Notes: generated by a model from the letters alone, not told the origin. 64,000 nucleotides of DNA from Winogradskyella sp. (GCF_028282165.1 NZ_JANQIM010000025.1:62001-126000); one strand, 5' to 3'; shown: positions 34,941-43,624, numbered from the stretch's first letter. Numbers and translations: made by a program.

Positions 34941-36832
34941 TGCATCCCATTGAAATTTTAGAACGCTATTGGAACCATACTTCTTTTAGGCCCTTACAGG
35001 AAGACATTATTACCTCTGTATTAAATGGTGAGGACACCTTTGCTCTGTTACCAACAGGAGGTGGAAAATCGGTCTGTTTTCAAATTCCCGCTATAATCAA
35101 GGAAGGTATCTGTATTGTAGTCTCACCGCTGATTGCTCTAATGAAAGACCAAGTGAATACCTTAAAACAAAAAGGGATAAAAGCAATTGCCCTGACCTCT
35201 GGCATGTCTTATGCCGATTTAGATACGCAATTGGATAATTGTATATACGGTAATTACAAGTTTTTGTACCTCTCACCCGAGCGTTTACAGCAGCCCATAG
35301 TACAAGAACGTATACAGCAGATGAAAGTAAACCTTATTGCTGTTGATGAGGCGCATTGTATTAGCCAATGGGGAAATGATTTTAGGCCAGCTTATAAAAA
35401 CATTTCAATACTGAGAAACATACACCCTCACGTTAATTGTATTGCCCTAACGGCTACAGCAAAACACAGTATTGTAGAAGATATTATTAAAAACCTCGAT
35501 TTTGTTGCCCCAAAAACTTTTAAAGCTTCATTTGTAAGACCCAATATTGCTTACCAAGTTGTTCATACGGATGACAAATTATTTCAATTAGAACATATTT
35601 TAAAAATACATCCTGGTGCGTCAATCATATATGTTAGAAATCGAAGAGCAACAAAGGATATTCACAACTATTTAGAAGCCAAAGGGTTTTCATCTGCTTT
35701 TTATCACGGTGGCATAACCAACAGGGAAAAGCAAGACCGCCTACTGCAATGGCGTAATGGTCAAAAGCAGATCATGGTTGCTACAACCGCTTTTGGAATG
35801 GGCATTGATAAGGCCAATGTAAAAACAGTTATTCACTATAATTTACCAGAAAGTCTAGAAAGCTATTATCAAGAGGCAGGTCGGGCAGGTCGTAATGGTG
35901 AATTGGCACAGGCTATCATCTTAAAGCAACATATAGATGAGGACCATTTACATAGCCAGTTCTTAAGTGCTTTACCTTCAATAAAGTATATAAAGAAAAT
36001 CTACAAAAAGCTTAACAACTATTTTCAAATTGCTTATGGCGAAGGCGAAAACAGCACACATCAATTTGATTTCAAAAATTTCTGCTCAGCTTACCAGTTA
36101 AAAAAAAATATCACCTATAATGCTTTAGTATTATTAGATAGAAACTCTGTAATTGCATTAGCTCAGCACTTTAATTTTAGGACTAAAATTCAGTTTCTAA
36201 CAACCAACGATGGGCTGTTTCAATATTTAGAAAACCATTTAAACCTAAACATCTTAGTAAAGGTGTTATTGAGAACCTATGGTGGTATTTTTGATTATGA
36301 AACCAAAGTGAATTTAAACCTAGTAATACAGAAAGCCAATCTTTCGGAAAAACAAGCCATTTCCCAGTTACAGCAATTGGAAAAAGACGGTATCATTAGT
36401 TTACAAATGGCTAATACCGATTCTGAAATAACGTTTTTAAAACCTCGTGAAGATGATGCTACCATTAACCCTATTTCTAAAGTTATTAAACAACAGCATC
36501 AATTAAAGCATCAGCAAGTTGAAGCCGTTCTCGATTACATAAAAAATGATACTGTTTGCAAAAGTCAACAACTACTTCGTTATTTTGGTGAAAAGGGTAG
36601 TAAACCATGTAGATTATGCTCGGTTTGCCTTTTGAAAAATTCTAATACCAAAGCCATAAACCTGAATCTTTCCGATAGTATTCTACACGCATTACAAACT
36701 GAAGATTTATCTTCGCGTCAGTTATTACAGATGATCAACTGTTCTGAGAAGGAATTGTTTCAAAGTCTGTCTGAGCTTATTGAGATCAAAAAAATTAAAA
36801 TCACACACGCTAACACCTACACTCTTTTATGA
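34940..36832 (+). CDS. recQ: RecQ-family DNA helicase with displaced zinc-binding cysteines
   Basis: This 630-aa protein has a superfamily 2 helicase core: TGGGKSVCF (Walker A), DEAHCISQWGNDFRP, TATAKHSI, and YYQEAGRAGRNG in the second lobe. The zinc cysteines have the E. coli spacing (C-x16-C-x2-C-x2-C; Cys540, 557, 560, 563) but lie about 170 residues later than in E. coli RecQ. A winged-helix-like region (about 360-530) is inserted between core and zinc motif. It has no HRDC domain. The family unwinds recombination and repair intermediates 3'-5'. It overlaps fmt by 4 bp. Confidence 0.9.
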   Translation: MHPIEILERYWNHTSFRPLQEDIITSVLNGEDTFALLPTGGGKSVCFQIPAIIKEGICIVVSPLIALMKDQVNTLKQKGIKAIALTSGMSYADLDTQLDNCIYGNYKFLYLSPERLQQPIVQERIQQMKVNLIAVDEAHCISQWGNDFRPAYKNISILRNIHPHVNCIALTATAKHSIVEDIIKNLDFVAPKTFKASFVRPNIAYQVVHTDDKLFQLEHILKIHPGASIIYVRNRRATKDIHNYLEAKGFSSAFYHGGITNREKQDRLLQWRNGQKQIMVATTAFGMGIDKANVKTVIHYNLPESLESYYQEAGRAGRNGELAQAIILKQHIDEDHLHSQFLSALPSIKYIKKIYKKLNNYFQIAYGEGENSTHQFDFKNFCSAYQLKKNITYNALVLLDRNSVIALAQHFNFRTKIQFLTTNDGLFQYLENHLNLNILVKVLLRTYGGIFDYETKVNLNLVIQKANLSEKQAISQLQQLEKDGIISLQMANTDSEITFLKPREDDATINPISKVIKQQHQLKHQQVEAVLDYIKNDTVCKSQQLLRYFGEKGSKPCRLCSVCLLKNSNTKAINLNLSDSILHALQTEDLSSRQLLQMINCSEKELFQSLSELIEIKKIKITHANTYTLL

Positions 36833-37788
36833 TGAAAAAACGCAGCTTACGTATTGTTTTTATGGGCACGCCCGATTTTGCCGTTGCCAGTTTAAAAGCT
36901 TTGATCGATAATCATTATAATGTGGTTGGGGTGATTACCGCGCCAGATCGCAAAGCCGGTCGTGGCCAGAAATTAAGAGCTTCTGCTGTAAAAGAATTTG
37001 CCTTAAAGCATCAGTTAAACATTTTACAACCCAAAAATTTGAAGGCAGAGTCGTTTCTTGAAGAATTAAAGGCTTTGAACGCCAATCTGCAAATTATCGT
37101 GGCTTTTAGGATGTTGCCTAAAGCGGTTTGGCAAATGCCAGAATATAGTACTTTTAACCTTCATGCATCATTGTTGCCTCATTACAGAGGTGCAGCACCT
37201 ATTCATTGGGCCATTATTAATGGTGAAACCAAAACTGGTGTTACTACCTTTTTTATAGATGAAAAAATTGATACTGGTGCCATTATACTAAGTGAAGAAA
37301 CCGATATTGAAAATGACACCACGGTCGGGGAACTTCATGATCAGCTAATGGAGTTGGGCAGTGACCTAGTTATAAAAACAGTTCAATTGATTGAAGCTGG
37401 TGAAGTTTCGACTACTATTCAACCACAATCAGAGAATCTAAAAACGGCTTACAAACTCAATCGCGATAATTGCAAAATTGATTGGACAGAAGCATTGGAC
37501 ACCATATATAATAAGATTAGAGGATTAAACCCTTTCCCTGCGGCCTGGTGCTATTTAGATAATGGCGAAGAAGAACTACTCACAATTAAAGTCTATGGTA
37601 TTGAAAAACAGATTAGTGAACACAAATACGAAACTGGGTACATTATTACAACGAAGGACACTCTAAGTGTGGCATGCAAAGGAGGTTATATTAGAATCAA
37701 CGAAATTCAACTCCCTGGAAAGCGAAAAATGGACGCAAAATCGCTTTTAAACGGTTTTCAGTTTTCAAAAAGTGCCAAACTGCTGTAA
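36829..37788 (+). CDS. fmt: Methionyl-tRNA formyltransferase
   Basis: This 319-aa protein has the formyltransferase catalytic domain with FNLHASLLPHYRGAAPIHWA (family signature HASLLPxYRG, with the catalytic Asn-His-Asp set) and the OB-like C-terminal domain (RGLNPFPAAWCY onwards). It formylates Met-tRNAi using 10-formyl-THF. In CVVAFRM the usual AYGxILP segment is replaced by VAFRMLPKAVW, a conserved Bacteroidota variant. It overlaps recQ (ATGA). Confidence 0.94.
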   Translation: MMKKRSLRIVFMGTPDFAVASLKALIDNHYNVVGVITAPDRKAGRGQKLRASAVKEFALKHQLNILQPKNLKAESFLEELKALNANLQIIVAFRMLPKAVWQMPEYSTFNLHASLLPHYRGAAPIHWAIINGETKTGVTTFFIDEKIDTGAIILSEETDIENDTTVGELHDQLMELGSDLVIKTVQLIEAGEVSTTIQPQSENLKTAYKLNRDNCKIDWTEALDTIYNKIRGLNPFPAAWCYLDNGEEELLTIKVYGIEKQISEHKYETGYIITTKDTLSVACKGGYIRINEIQLPGKRKMDAKSLLNGFQFSKSAKLL

Positions 37789-37891
37789 ACCCTTATCGGT
37801 ATTGGGATAATAAAAAAATCCGACAAAATACATTCCTTTATTAACAAATGCTATGACTTATTAACAAAAACGCTCATTTCCCTTGCTATTA

Positions 37892-37922
37892 CTTGCATAG
37901 CTTAATATTACTAATAAATTTG
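37892..37922 (+). promoter_or_regulatory. Bacteroidota-type promoter of the HU gene
   Basis: TTG (37893-37895), a 19-nt spacer and TAAATTTG (37915-37922) match the TTTG-N19-TAnnTTTG consensus used by the Bacteroidota primary sigma factor. A 5' leader of roughly 55 nt to the ATG at 37985 is implied. Confidence 0.6.
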
Positions 37923-37984
37923 TGTACGGATTTTTAACAAATAGTATTAAAAACCGAATTTTTAACAATTTAAATTTAACATTT

Positions 37985-38257
37985 ATGAACAAAACAGATT
38001 TAATCAATGGTATGGCAGAGAATGCTGGAATTACTAAAGCAGCTGCAAAAAAGGCATTAGATTCTATGCTAATTGACATTGAAGGCGCTTTACAAAAAGG
38101 AAACAGAGTTTCTTTAGTAGGTTTTGGTTCTTGGTCAGTTTCTAGAAGAGCTGCAAGAGATGGAAGAAACCCACAAACTGGTAAGACTATTAAGATTAAA
38201 GCTAAAAATGTAGTAAAATTTAAGGCAGGTTCTGACTTAAGCAATGCTGTAAACTAA
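37985..38257 (+). CDS. HU family DNA-binding protein
   Basis: This 90-aa protein from the ATG at 37985 has the HU/IHF core: MNKTDLINGMAENAGITKAA, then GFGSWSVSRRAARDGRNPQTG in the DNA arm (quoted in part) and VVKFKAGSDLSNAVN at the end. HU is a nucleoid-associated dimer that bends DNA. A longer frame opening at 37922 lies in the promoter and is rejected. It is a strong monocistronic unit with its own promoter and terminator. Confidence 0.95.
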   Translation: MNKTDLINGMAENAGITKAAAKKALDSMLIDIEGALQKGNRVSLVGFGSWSVSRRAARDGRNPQTGKTIKIKAKNVVKFKAGSDLSNAVN

Positions 38258-38280
38258 GACATTTTTTCTTAACAATACAG

Positions 38281-38307
38281 AGCCTGCTCATTTAGCAGGC
38301 TTTTTTT
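38281..38307 (+). terminator. Rho-independent terminator of the HU gene
   Basis: AGCCTGCT (38281-38288) and AGCAGGCT (38294-38301) form a perfect stem with a 5-nt loop, followed by a T-run. Confidence 0.9.
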
Positions 38308-38385
38308 GGTCTTAACTTTTAAGGAACTAAAGTTGTTTAAGTGATAAAAATATCCTAGATTTAATTGCAAAATTATGCATATCAA

Positions 38386-38940
38386 ATGATTAAACCCGAA
38401 AAAGGCAATTTACTTATTGCAGAACCATCAATCATTGGAGACATCTCCTTTAACCGTGCAGTGATTCTATTAGCCGACCATAACGCACTTGGCTCGGTTG
38501 GGTTTATTCTAAACAAACCTTTAGATTATAACCTTAAAGACCTCATTGAGGGCACTGAGTCTGAATTTACGGTATACAATGGTGGCCCTGTTGAACAAGA
38601 CAACCTATATTTTATCCACAAATCTCCAGACTTAATCCCAAATAGTATAGAAATTTCTAATGGAATTTTTTGGGGAGGCGATTTTAATGTGGTACTCGAT
38701 CTAATAAATAGCAAAAAAATCTCCAAAGATGATATTCGGTTCTTTTTAGGCTATTCTGGTTGGGCAGAACAACAACTCGACAACGAATTAGAATCTAATG
38801 CTTGGTTGGTTTCAGAGAATATTTACAACAATAGTATTATAGCTAAACCCTTCCATACATTTTGGCGCGAAAAAATGCTAGAACTCGGTGGCGATTATAG
38901 TATTTGGTCAAATGCACCAGAAAATCCAAGCTATAACTAA
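38386..38940 (+). CDS. YqgE/AlgH family protein
   Basis: This 184-aa protein from the ATG at 38386 (MIKPEKGNLLIAEP) fits the family start; an in-frame TTG at 38365 is not needed. Conserved segments are SIIGDISFNRAVILLADHN, GSVGFILNKPL, NGGPVEQDNLYFIH and FLGYSGWAEQQLDNEL. The fold is known but the cellular role is uncertain. The gene converges on the aminotransferase gene with a 4-bp tail overlap. Confidence 0.9.
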   Translation: MIKPEKGNLLIAEPSIIGDISFNRAVILLADHNALGSVGFILNKPLDYNLKDLIEGTESEFTVYNGGPVEQDNLYFIHKSPDLIPNSIEISNGIFWGGDFNVVLDLINSKKISKDDIRFFLGYSGWAEQQLDNELESNAWLVSENIYNNSIIAKPFHTFWREKMLELGGDYSIWSNAPENPSYN

Positions 38941-39791
38941 ACGCTCAACCTCAGCTTGGTATTCAATTTAACAACAACGTTCTTGGCAAAATCGCTGTCG
39001 TAAGTTTTTTTACGGTATTTTGTAATTGGAATAATGCCCTTTATGACATTAGTTATAAACAATTCTTCAGCTTTTTGAAGTTCAAAAGGACTAATGGATG
39101 CCTCTTCAACAAATAAATTGACATCTTTAGATAAGACTTCCAAAATTTGTTTGCGCATAATTCCTCGTAAACAACCATCTTCTAAAGGAGGTGTTTTAAT
39201 TTTATCCCCTTTTACCAAAAACAAATTACCATTAAGGGCTTCAATTACAGATTTATTGGTATTTAAGACCAAGCAATTCTCATAGTCATTTTCATTGGCA
39301 TAAATACTGCCAAGGACTTGAATGGCTTTATTGTTAGATTTTAGACCGGATAGAATACCTGGCGCTACAAGGAAATCCTTATAAAGTTCTACTTCATATT
39401 TGGCATCAGTATCTATAGTATAAAATGGATTACTGAGGGGCTCGACAATAATGTTGAATCTCACTTTAGTGTCATCATTTGGTAGATATTTGCCTCCTTC
39501 GCCTCTATCGACATTCAATCGTACTCTTGCAGACGCATTGGCTAGATGGTTTGCTTCAACAGTCTTTAGTATTTCTGCCTCAAGAAATTCCATGGTAAAG
39601 TGCATTGGAATTTCCATTCGCATAATTCGCATCGAAGCCATAAGTCTAAAGTAATGATCTTCCCAAAAGAAGATACTTCCGTTTACGACTTTGAGCGTTT
39701 CAAAAAGGGCATCACCATATTTATAACCTCTATTTTCTGAAGTTATTTTAGAACTAACGTCTTCGGTGAGATTTCCATTAAAATTTACCAT
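38937..39791 (-). CDS. Class IV PLP-dependent aminotransferase
   Basis: This 284-aa protein has the fold type IV architecture: YKYGDALFETLKVVNGSIFF at the start, SGLKSNNKAIQVLGSIYA containing the PLP Lys, EALNGNLFLVKGDKI and CLRGIMRKQILEVL. Related enzymes include branched-chain aminotransferase, D-amino-acid aminotransferase and aminodeoxychorismate lyase (PabC). The length fits PabC/D-AAT-like members. Specificity is not fixed. The start codon directly follows the T-run of an upstream terminator, so any leader is unusually short. Confidence 0.85.
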   Translation of the reverse strand: MVNFNGNLTEDVSSKITSENRGYKYGDALFETLKVVNGSIFFWEDHYFRLMASMRIMRMEIPMHFTMEFLEAEILKTVEANHLANASARVRLNVDRGEGGKYLPNDDTKVRFNIIVEPLSNPFYTIDTDAKYEVELYKDFLVAPGILSGLKSNNKAIQVLGSIYANENDYENCLVLNTNKSVIEALNGNLFLVKGDKIKTPPLEDGCLRGIMRKQILEVLSKDVNLFVEEASISPFELQKAEELFITNVIKGIIPITKYRKKTYDSDFAKNVVVKLNTKLRLSV

Positions 39792-39829
39792 AAAAAAAGT
39801 CTCGATTTAGTTTTAAATTAAACCGAGAC
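39792..39829 (-). terminator. Terminator of the START-like gene, abutting the next start codon
   Basis: Read on the minus strand, GTCTCGGTTTAAT pairs with CTAAATCGAGAC, followed by seven T residues that end directly at the aminotransferase ATG (39791). It would end the START-like transcript or act as an attenuator-like structure for the aminotransferase. Confidence 0.75.
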
Positions 39830-39858
39830 AAAGATATAATAGTTGAGTTAGTTAGTCG

Positions 39859-40251
39859 TTAACGAGAGCCTAAAACTTGTTTAAGGCTAGATATCTGGTT
39901 ATCCCAAAGCATTTTCCCTTCTTCAATTTCATCTTCTTCGGCAAAATCGGTAATCATTAATGATACGTCTTTTGTAATTTCATCGACTTGAATTCGTATT
40001 TCAAAATAGTAGCTTGCGCCGTCTTCATCGTCGCTTAGCCATCGGAACTTAACGCGTTCGCCACTTTTCTTAGTCAATAGTTTTGCCTGTTCTTCTGAGC
40101 CATCCCATATAAAAGTAAACAACTCACCTCTAGAGTTCACATTGTCTGCAAACCACTCCGATAAGCCTGAAGGTGTTGATATGTATTGGTAAATTAGTGA
40201 TGGGGACGCTTGAATGACAAACTCCATTTCATATTTTTCTTTATCGTCCAT
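39859..40251 (-). CDS. START-like (SRPBCC/AHSA1-type) domain protein
   Basis: This 130-aa acidic single-domain protein has the Bacteroidota START-like form: EFVIQASPSLIYQYISTPSGL, then SEWFADNV, FIWDGSEEQAKLL, RFRW-like FRWLSDDED and a final helix LWDNQISSLKQVLGSR. The hydrophobic-pocket fold suggests small-ligand or lipid binding. The function is unknown. It is upstream of the aminotransferase but separated by a hairpin. Confidence 0.87.
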   Translation of the reverse strand: MDDKEKYEMEFVIQASPSLIYQYISTPSGLSEWFADNVNSRGELFTFIWDGSEEQAKLLTKKSGERVKFRWLSDDEDGASYYFEIRIQVDEITKDVSLMITDFAEEDEIEEGKMLWDNQISSLKQVLGSR

Positions 40252-40336
40252 ATAAGCATAGTATTATGTGCTCAATATATACAATTATGATACAATTCAA
40301 AACTTTAGGCTAAAATTATTTTTTTAGAATGTTCTG

Positions 40337-40367
40337 TTTGTTGTCGTAGAATTTGTTTTTATATTTG
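40337..40367 (+). promoter_or_regulatory. Consensus Bacteroidota promoter of the tRNA-Met unit
   Basis: TTTG (40337-40340), a spacer of exactly 19 nt and TATATTTG (40360-40367) match the primary-sigma consensus in full. Transcription should start near 40374, about 65 nt before the tRNA, and include the tRNA-like 5' fragment at 40383-40422. Confidence 0.8.
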
Positions 40368-40382
40368 CAGCCGCAATAATGA

Positions 40383-40422
40383 GCGAGGTAGCTCATCCTG
40401 ATAGTTATCGGGAGGTTAGAGC
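40383..40422 (+). other. tRNA-Met 5'-half copy with an inserted palindrome in its D-loop
   Basis: GCGAGGTAGCTCA and GGTTAGAGC are identical to the acceptor/D-arm of the tRNA 55 bp downstream. Between them lies TCCTGATAGTTATCGGGA, a near-perfect inverted repeat, instead of GTT. It has no anticodon or T arm. It lies in the leader of the tRNA transcript. Confidence 0.7.
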
Positions 40423-40437
40423 TTACATTATTTAATT

Positions 40438-40511
40438 GGCGAGGTAGCTCAGTTGGTTAGAGCGTCGGATTCATAACCCGGAGGTCTCGAGTTCAAATCT
40501 CGATCTCGCTA
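40438..40511 (+). tRNA. tRNA-Met (anticodon CAT)
   Basis: This is a 74-nt cloverleaf: acceptor GGCGAGG/TCTCGCT (G-T at both ends), D arm GCTC...GAGC, anticodon loop TTCATAA (CAT), T arm TCGAG-TTCAAAT-CTCGA, and discriminator A73; CCA is not encoded. The lower anticodon stem has an A-C mismatch. The base-paired first position argues against the initiator. A CAT anticodon also occurs in tRNA-Ile2, so elongator Met is the preferred call but not the only one. Confidence 0.88.
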
Positions 40512-40561
40512 CAGCAGTAAAAGTCTAATACGAATAGTATTGGACTTTTTTTTATGCGTTG
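40495..40561 (+). repeat. Direct repeat copy 1: tRNA 3' end plus terminator
   Basis: These 67 bp start in the T arm of the tRNA and run through its terminator to ATGCGTTG. Copy 2 at 40653-40719 differs at one position (CGAATAG versus CGTATAG). Duplication of a tRNA 3' end is the usual footprint of site-specific integration. Confidence 0.85.
40519..40553 (+). terminator. Terminator of tRNA-Met
   Basis: AAAAGTCTAATAC pairs with GTATTGGACTTTT around a short loop and is followed by a T-run to 40553. The same structure is in repeat copy 2 (about 40677-40711). Confidence 0.85.
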
Positions 40562-40652
40562 CCGTAAAGCTTGCTTTATAGGCATAAGTATATAAAACAA
40601 CAATGCGAAGCATTGGCTTTTACTATTGTCATGGCCAACAAAAAGATTCTAT

Positions 40653-40719
40653 AAATCTCGATCTCGCTACAGCAGTAAAAGTCTAATACGTATAGTATTG
40701 GACTTTTTTTTATGCGTTG
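40653..40719 (+). repeat. Direct repeat copy 2: tRNA 3' end plus terminator
   Basis: This is a 66/67 match to 40495-40561, 158 bp downstream. The 91 bp between the copies contain CAATGCGAAGCATTG, a small palindrome, and no gene. The rest of the 305-bp stretch from the tRNA to the AraC gene holds only an AT-rich promoter region. Confidence 0.85.
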
Positions 40720-40816
40720 GCGTAGAGTTACTTTCTAATGTATTTAGGCTATATTAATAAAATATTAATGAAACTTTCATATATTTTGCCGAGTCTATTA
40801 GACCTGAATCAATATA

Positions 40817-41827
40817 ATGGATATAAATTTCTTCATAAGGGATATTTCATTAATATTCAATACTTTAGGTGTTGGAAATTGCATCCTTTTATCTATCCTA
40901 TTTTTCTTTAACAAAAGTGGCTCTTCTTTTCAAAAGAATACATATACTTCAATATTTATAATCATTGGAATTATTATCCTCAACTCTATTTTTAACTTTA
41001 TGGGTTATATCTCTATAACACGATATTTTGAGTTATTAAGTAATTTGATGACGATATTTTTGCCTATCTTAATTCATTTTAGTCTTACTAAAAGAAACTA
41101 TTCAGAAGTGAACAATCTATATTTTATAGTTCCTGTAATATTTTGTGTGCTGTGGATCGTCCGTTTCACAAAAATTCCTTCGCTCCAATGGCTTTGGGAT
41201 ATCAATGAGATTATTCTTGTAGTACTAATTAATATGTATTTTCTGTTTTATATCCTTTTGGATAGAAGACTGCTTTTAAAGCGACAGTTGAACAATTTCC
41301 ACATCAGCAACATCTTATTCTCTGGCATCTATATTATTTGGTTTTTGAATCTGATATTGCTTGCCTTTAAGGTTTTTTATGATGGCTTGCACCCCTTAAT
41401 TCAACTGAATGTCTCCTTATTATTCTCTATGCTTTCTTTTAGAATTATTTGGCATCGCATTGAAAAAAATGGCTTTTTCTTGGTCGAAAAAATGACCATG
41501 GGTAAAATGGAAATATTAAAGATTATAGACGAAATCAAATTAGAAAAGTATTACCAAGATCCAAACTTGACGATACGGACCCTAGCTTCAAAGATTGACA
41601 TTCCTTATTATGAATTAAGTAAAGGTTTAAATGAATACACCAAAAAAAACTTTAACACCTTAATTAATGAGTTGAGAGTGGAAGACGTCATTGATAAGAT
41701 AAAAAATCAGAATAATAAACTGAGTATTTGGGGTCTGGCACAAAATGCTGGATTTAATTCCAGAACAACTTTTTATAAAGCGTTCAAAAAGAAAACAGGG
41801 AAAAACCCCTCAGAAATGAAGGCTTAG
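40817..41827 (+). CDS. Membrane-anchored AraC-family transcriptional regulator
   Basis: This 336-aa protein has about seven hydrophobic segments in residues 1-220 (e.g. FNTLGVGNCILLSILFFF and FIIIGIIILNSIFNFMGYI). The C-terminal AraC DNA-binding domain has two HTH motifs (TIRTLASKIDIPYYELSKGL, and LSIWGLAQNAGFNSRTTFYKAF with KKKTGKNPSEMKA). Sensors of this shape read an extracellular or membrane signal. It probably controls the adjacent secreted metallopeptidase. It is the first gene inside the tRNA-flanked block. Confidence 0.88.
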   Translation: MDINFFIRDISLIFNTLGVGNCILLSILFFFNKSGSSFQKNTYTSIFIIIGIIILNSIFNFMGYISITRYFELLSNLMTIFLPILIHFSLTKRNYSEVNNLYFIVPVIFCVLWIVRFTKIPSLQWLWDINEIILVVLINMYFLFYILLDRRLLLKRQLNNFHISNILFSGIYIIWFLNLILLAFKVFYDGLHPLIQLNVSLLFSMLSFRIIWHRIEKNGFFLVEKMTMGKMEILKIIDEIKLEKYYQDPNLTIRTLASKIDIPYYELSKGLNEYTKKNFNTLINELRVEDVIDKIKNQNNKLSIWGLAQNAGFNSRTTFYKAFKKKTGKNPSEMKA

Positions 41828-41920
41828 AAAAGTGTTCCCATTTGCAAAACAGCACATATTCACTCTTTAGCACCTTAAAAAAGACGATACATTTACCATA
41901 ATTAATCAAAAAATGAAATT

Positions 41921-43372
41921 ATGAAGTATCCAACGCTTTTTACGACGCTATTACTATTTACGATTTTTTCAAGTAGTTTATATTCCCAAAATACTTACAA
42001 AGTTCAAATAAACGGGCTAAAATCTATTCATATAACTGCTGATCTTAAAGTAAACACAAATCAGATATACATGCCTGTTGTGTCGTCTAGATCCGATCCA
42101 AATGGACCTGTATCTAGTGTCAAAAATTTAAAAATTACTGCCAATGGTAATGCCTTACAATTTTCTGGATTAAACACGGGCAAGAATTACTATCAATGGG
42201 AGTTTGATAACAGCCCTAATAATGAAAACATAAAAATAGAATATGATATTATACTTAATCATGCCAATCAAAAATGGCCTTTTGGTTTAGAAGAGGTTTC
42301 TTACACAACCGAAGAAGGCGTTATGATTATTGGTAGATATCTGTTTATAGTTCCTGATTTTGGGTATGAGAAAACCTATACCATAGCATTTGATATACCA
42401 AATAATTGGACGGTAAGCGTACCTTGGAAAGTAGAAAACAACACTATAAGTAATTTAAGTAGTGAAGACATTAGAAACAATGTATTCTTTATGGGTTCGC
42501 ACATTGAGGAAATCATTAAAATGGATGATATCAACATAAAGCTAGTGGTTGATAAGCCCATACGAGAGCACTCTAAAACCATTATGGATCATTTAAGACC
42601 AAATATTCTTGCAATGAGGGATATGTTTAAAGATACCCCAAAGGGTACTTATTTAATGGTTTTTAAAGAGGGTGAAATGCAAGGCGGTGCATTTAACGAC
42701 AGTCATAGTATGATTCTCGAAAAACCAATCAATAAAGAGTCATCTGTTTTATGGGGTCATGGTATGGTGCATGAAACATTTCACTTTTGGAATGGAAAAA
42801 GTTTAATTCCTGCTGATCCAAAACTCGAATGGTTTAAGGAAGGCATTACAGAATATCTTGCCATGTATCTTGGTAGAACAACCAATACACTATCATTAAA
42901 AGGGTATGAAAAAAAGATGGAAAACGCTTATAGACGGTATTTCTTATCGACGATGCTTGGAGAACCAATGTCATTGGTAGATGCCGGATTAAACAAAGAT
43001 AAAAACCGCTTTAAAATATATGGGCTTGGAACTGTGTTTGCTTTTATTCTCGATGGTGAAATAAGATATGCCAACAAAAATAAATATGGCCTTGGTGAGG
43101 TTTTGCGTTTAATGTACAACAGAATAGCCAAGAACGATAAGACTTTTACTATTGACGATGTTAAAGCAACAGTAAATGAAGTCGCTGGCAAAGATTTTTC
43201 CTATCTATTTGATATCTATGTTTATAGTCAAAATCCCAAAGATTTTAATACATCCTTAAATAAATTTGGACTTCATTTATCGGTAATGTATGATGAAGCT
43301 TATCTCATTGGCTCTAATTGCGATGAGTTAGGTAGGGAGATTAAAGCAAGTTTGTTAAGCACGTCCAATTAA
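41921..43372 (+). CDS. Secreted M1-like (gluzincin) metallopeptidase
   Basis: This 483-aa protein has a signal peptide (ending near LYSQ, residue 23). A beta-rich N-terminal domain (25-270) is followed by a gluzincin centre: HETFH at residues 284-288 and, 18 residues later, Glu307 in EWFKEGITEYLA, exactly the HExxH-x18-E of M1 peptidases. No GxMEN exopeptidase motif is evident (the corresponding region reads MQGGAFNDS), so it may be an endopeptidase-like or glycyl-type M1/M61 relative. It is exported, probably periplasmic or surface. Confidence 0.85.
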   Translation: MKYPTLFTTLLLFTIFSSSLYSQNTYKVQINGLKSIHITADLKVNTNQIYMPVVSSRSDPNGPVSSVKNLKITANGNALQFSGLNTGKNYYQWEFDNSPNNENIKIEYDIILNHANQKWPFGLEEVSYTTEEGVMIIGRYLFIVPDFGYEKTYTIAFDIPNNWTVSVPWKVENNTISNLSSEDIRNNVFFMGSHIEEIIKMDDINIKLVVDKPIREHSKTIMDHLRPNILAMRDMFKDTPKGTYLMVFKEGEMQGGAFNDSHSMILEKPINKESSVLWGHGMVHETFHFWNGKSLIPADPKLEWFKEGITEYLAMYLGRTTNTLSLKGYEKKMENAYRRYFLSTMLGEPMSLVDAGLNKDKNRFKIYGLGTVFAFILDGEIRYANKNKYGLGEVLRLMYNRIAKNDKTFTIDDVKATVNEVAGKDFSYLFDIYVYSQNPKDFNTSLNKFGLHLSVMYDEAYLIGSNCDELGREIKASLLSTSN

Positions 43373-43501
43373 GTATAACAGGTATTACTATTTTGTATGA
43401 TTATGATGAAACTTATAATATCATTATTATTAGAAAATATCTTAATTTTCCTCCCGCCCAAAAACTTTATATTGAGTATATCATGGTAGCTAACATCAAA
43501 A

Positions 43502-43528
43502 AAAGGATAGACTTTAGGTCTATCCTTT
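43502..43528. terminator. Hairpin terminator after the metallopeptidase
   Basis: AAAGGATAGAC (43502-43512) and GTCTATCCTTT (43518-43528) are perfect arms with a 5-nt loop. The symmetric A/T flanks allow bidirectional use. Confidence 0.8.
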
Positions 43529-43601
43529 GTAAATGTTTGTATTTATTGCTCGGATAACGTATCAGCGCTATCGGGTTATAATGCCAAAAAAGCTTACGCA
43601 T

Positions 43602-43624
43602 AAAAAAACCACTCCGAAGAGTGG
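43602..43624 (-). terminator. TTCG-tetraloop terminator of the RHS locus
   Basis: On the minus strand, CCACTC-TTCG-GAGTGG is followed by seven T residues. This is a classic strong terminator at the 3' end of the small gene after the RHS protein. Confidence 0.85.

Noticed and set aside
36829-37788. Loss of catalytic residues in Fmt
   Set aside because: The HASLLPHYRG signature is intact; the changed segment near residue 90 looks like a lineage variant, not inactivation.
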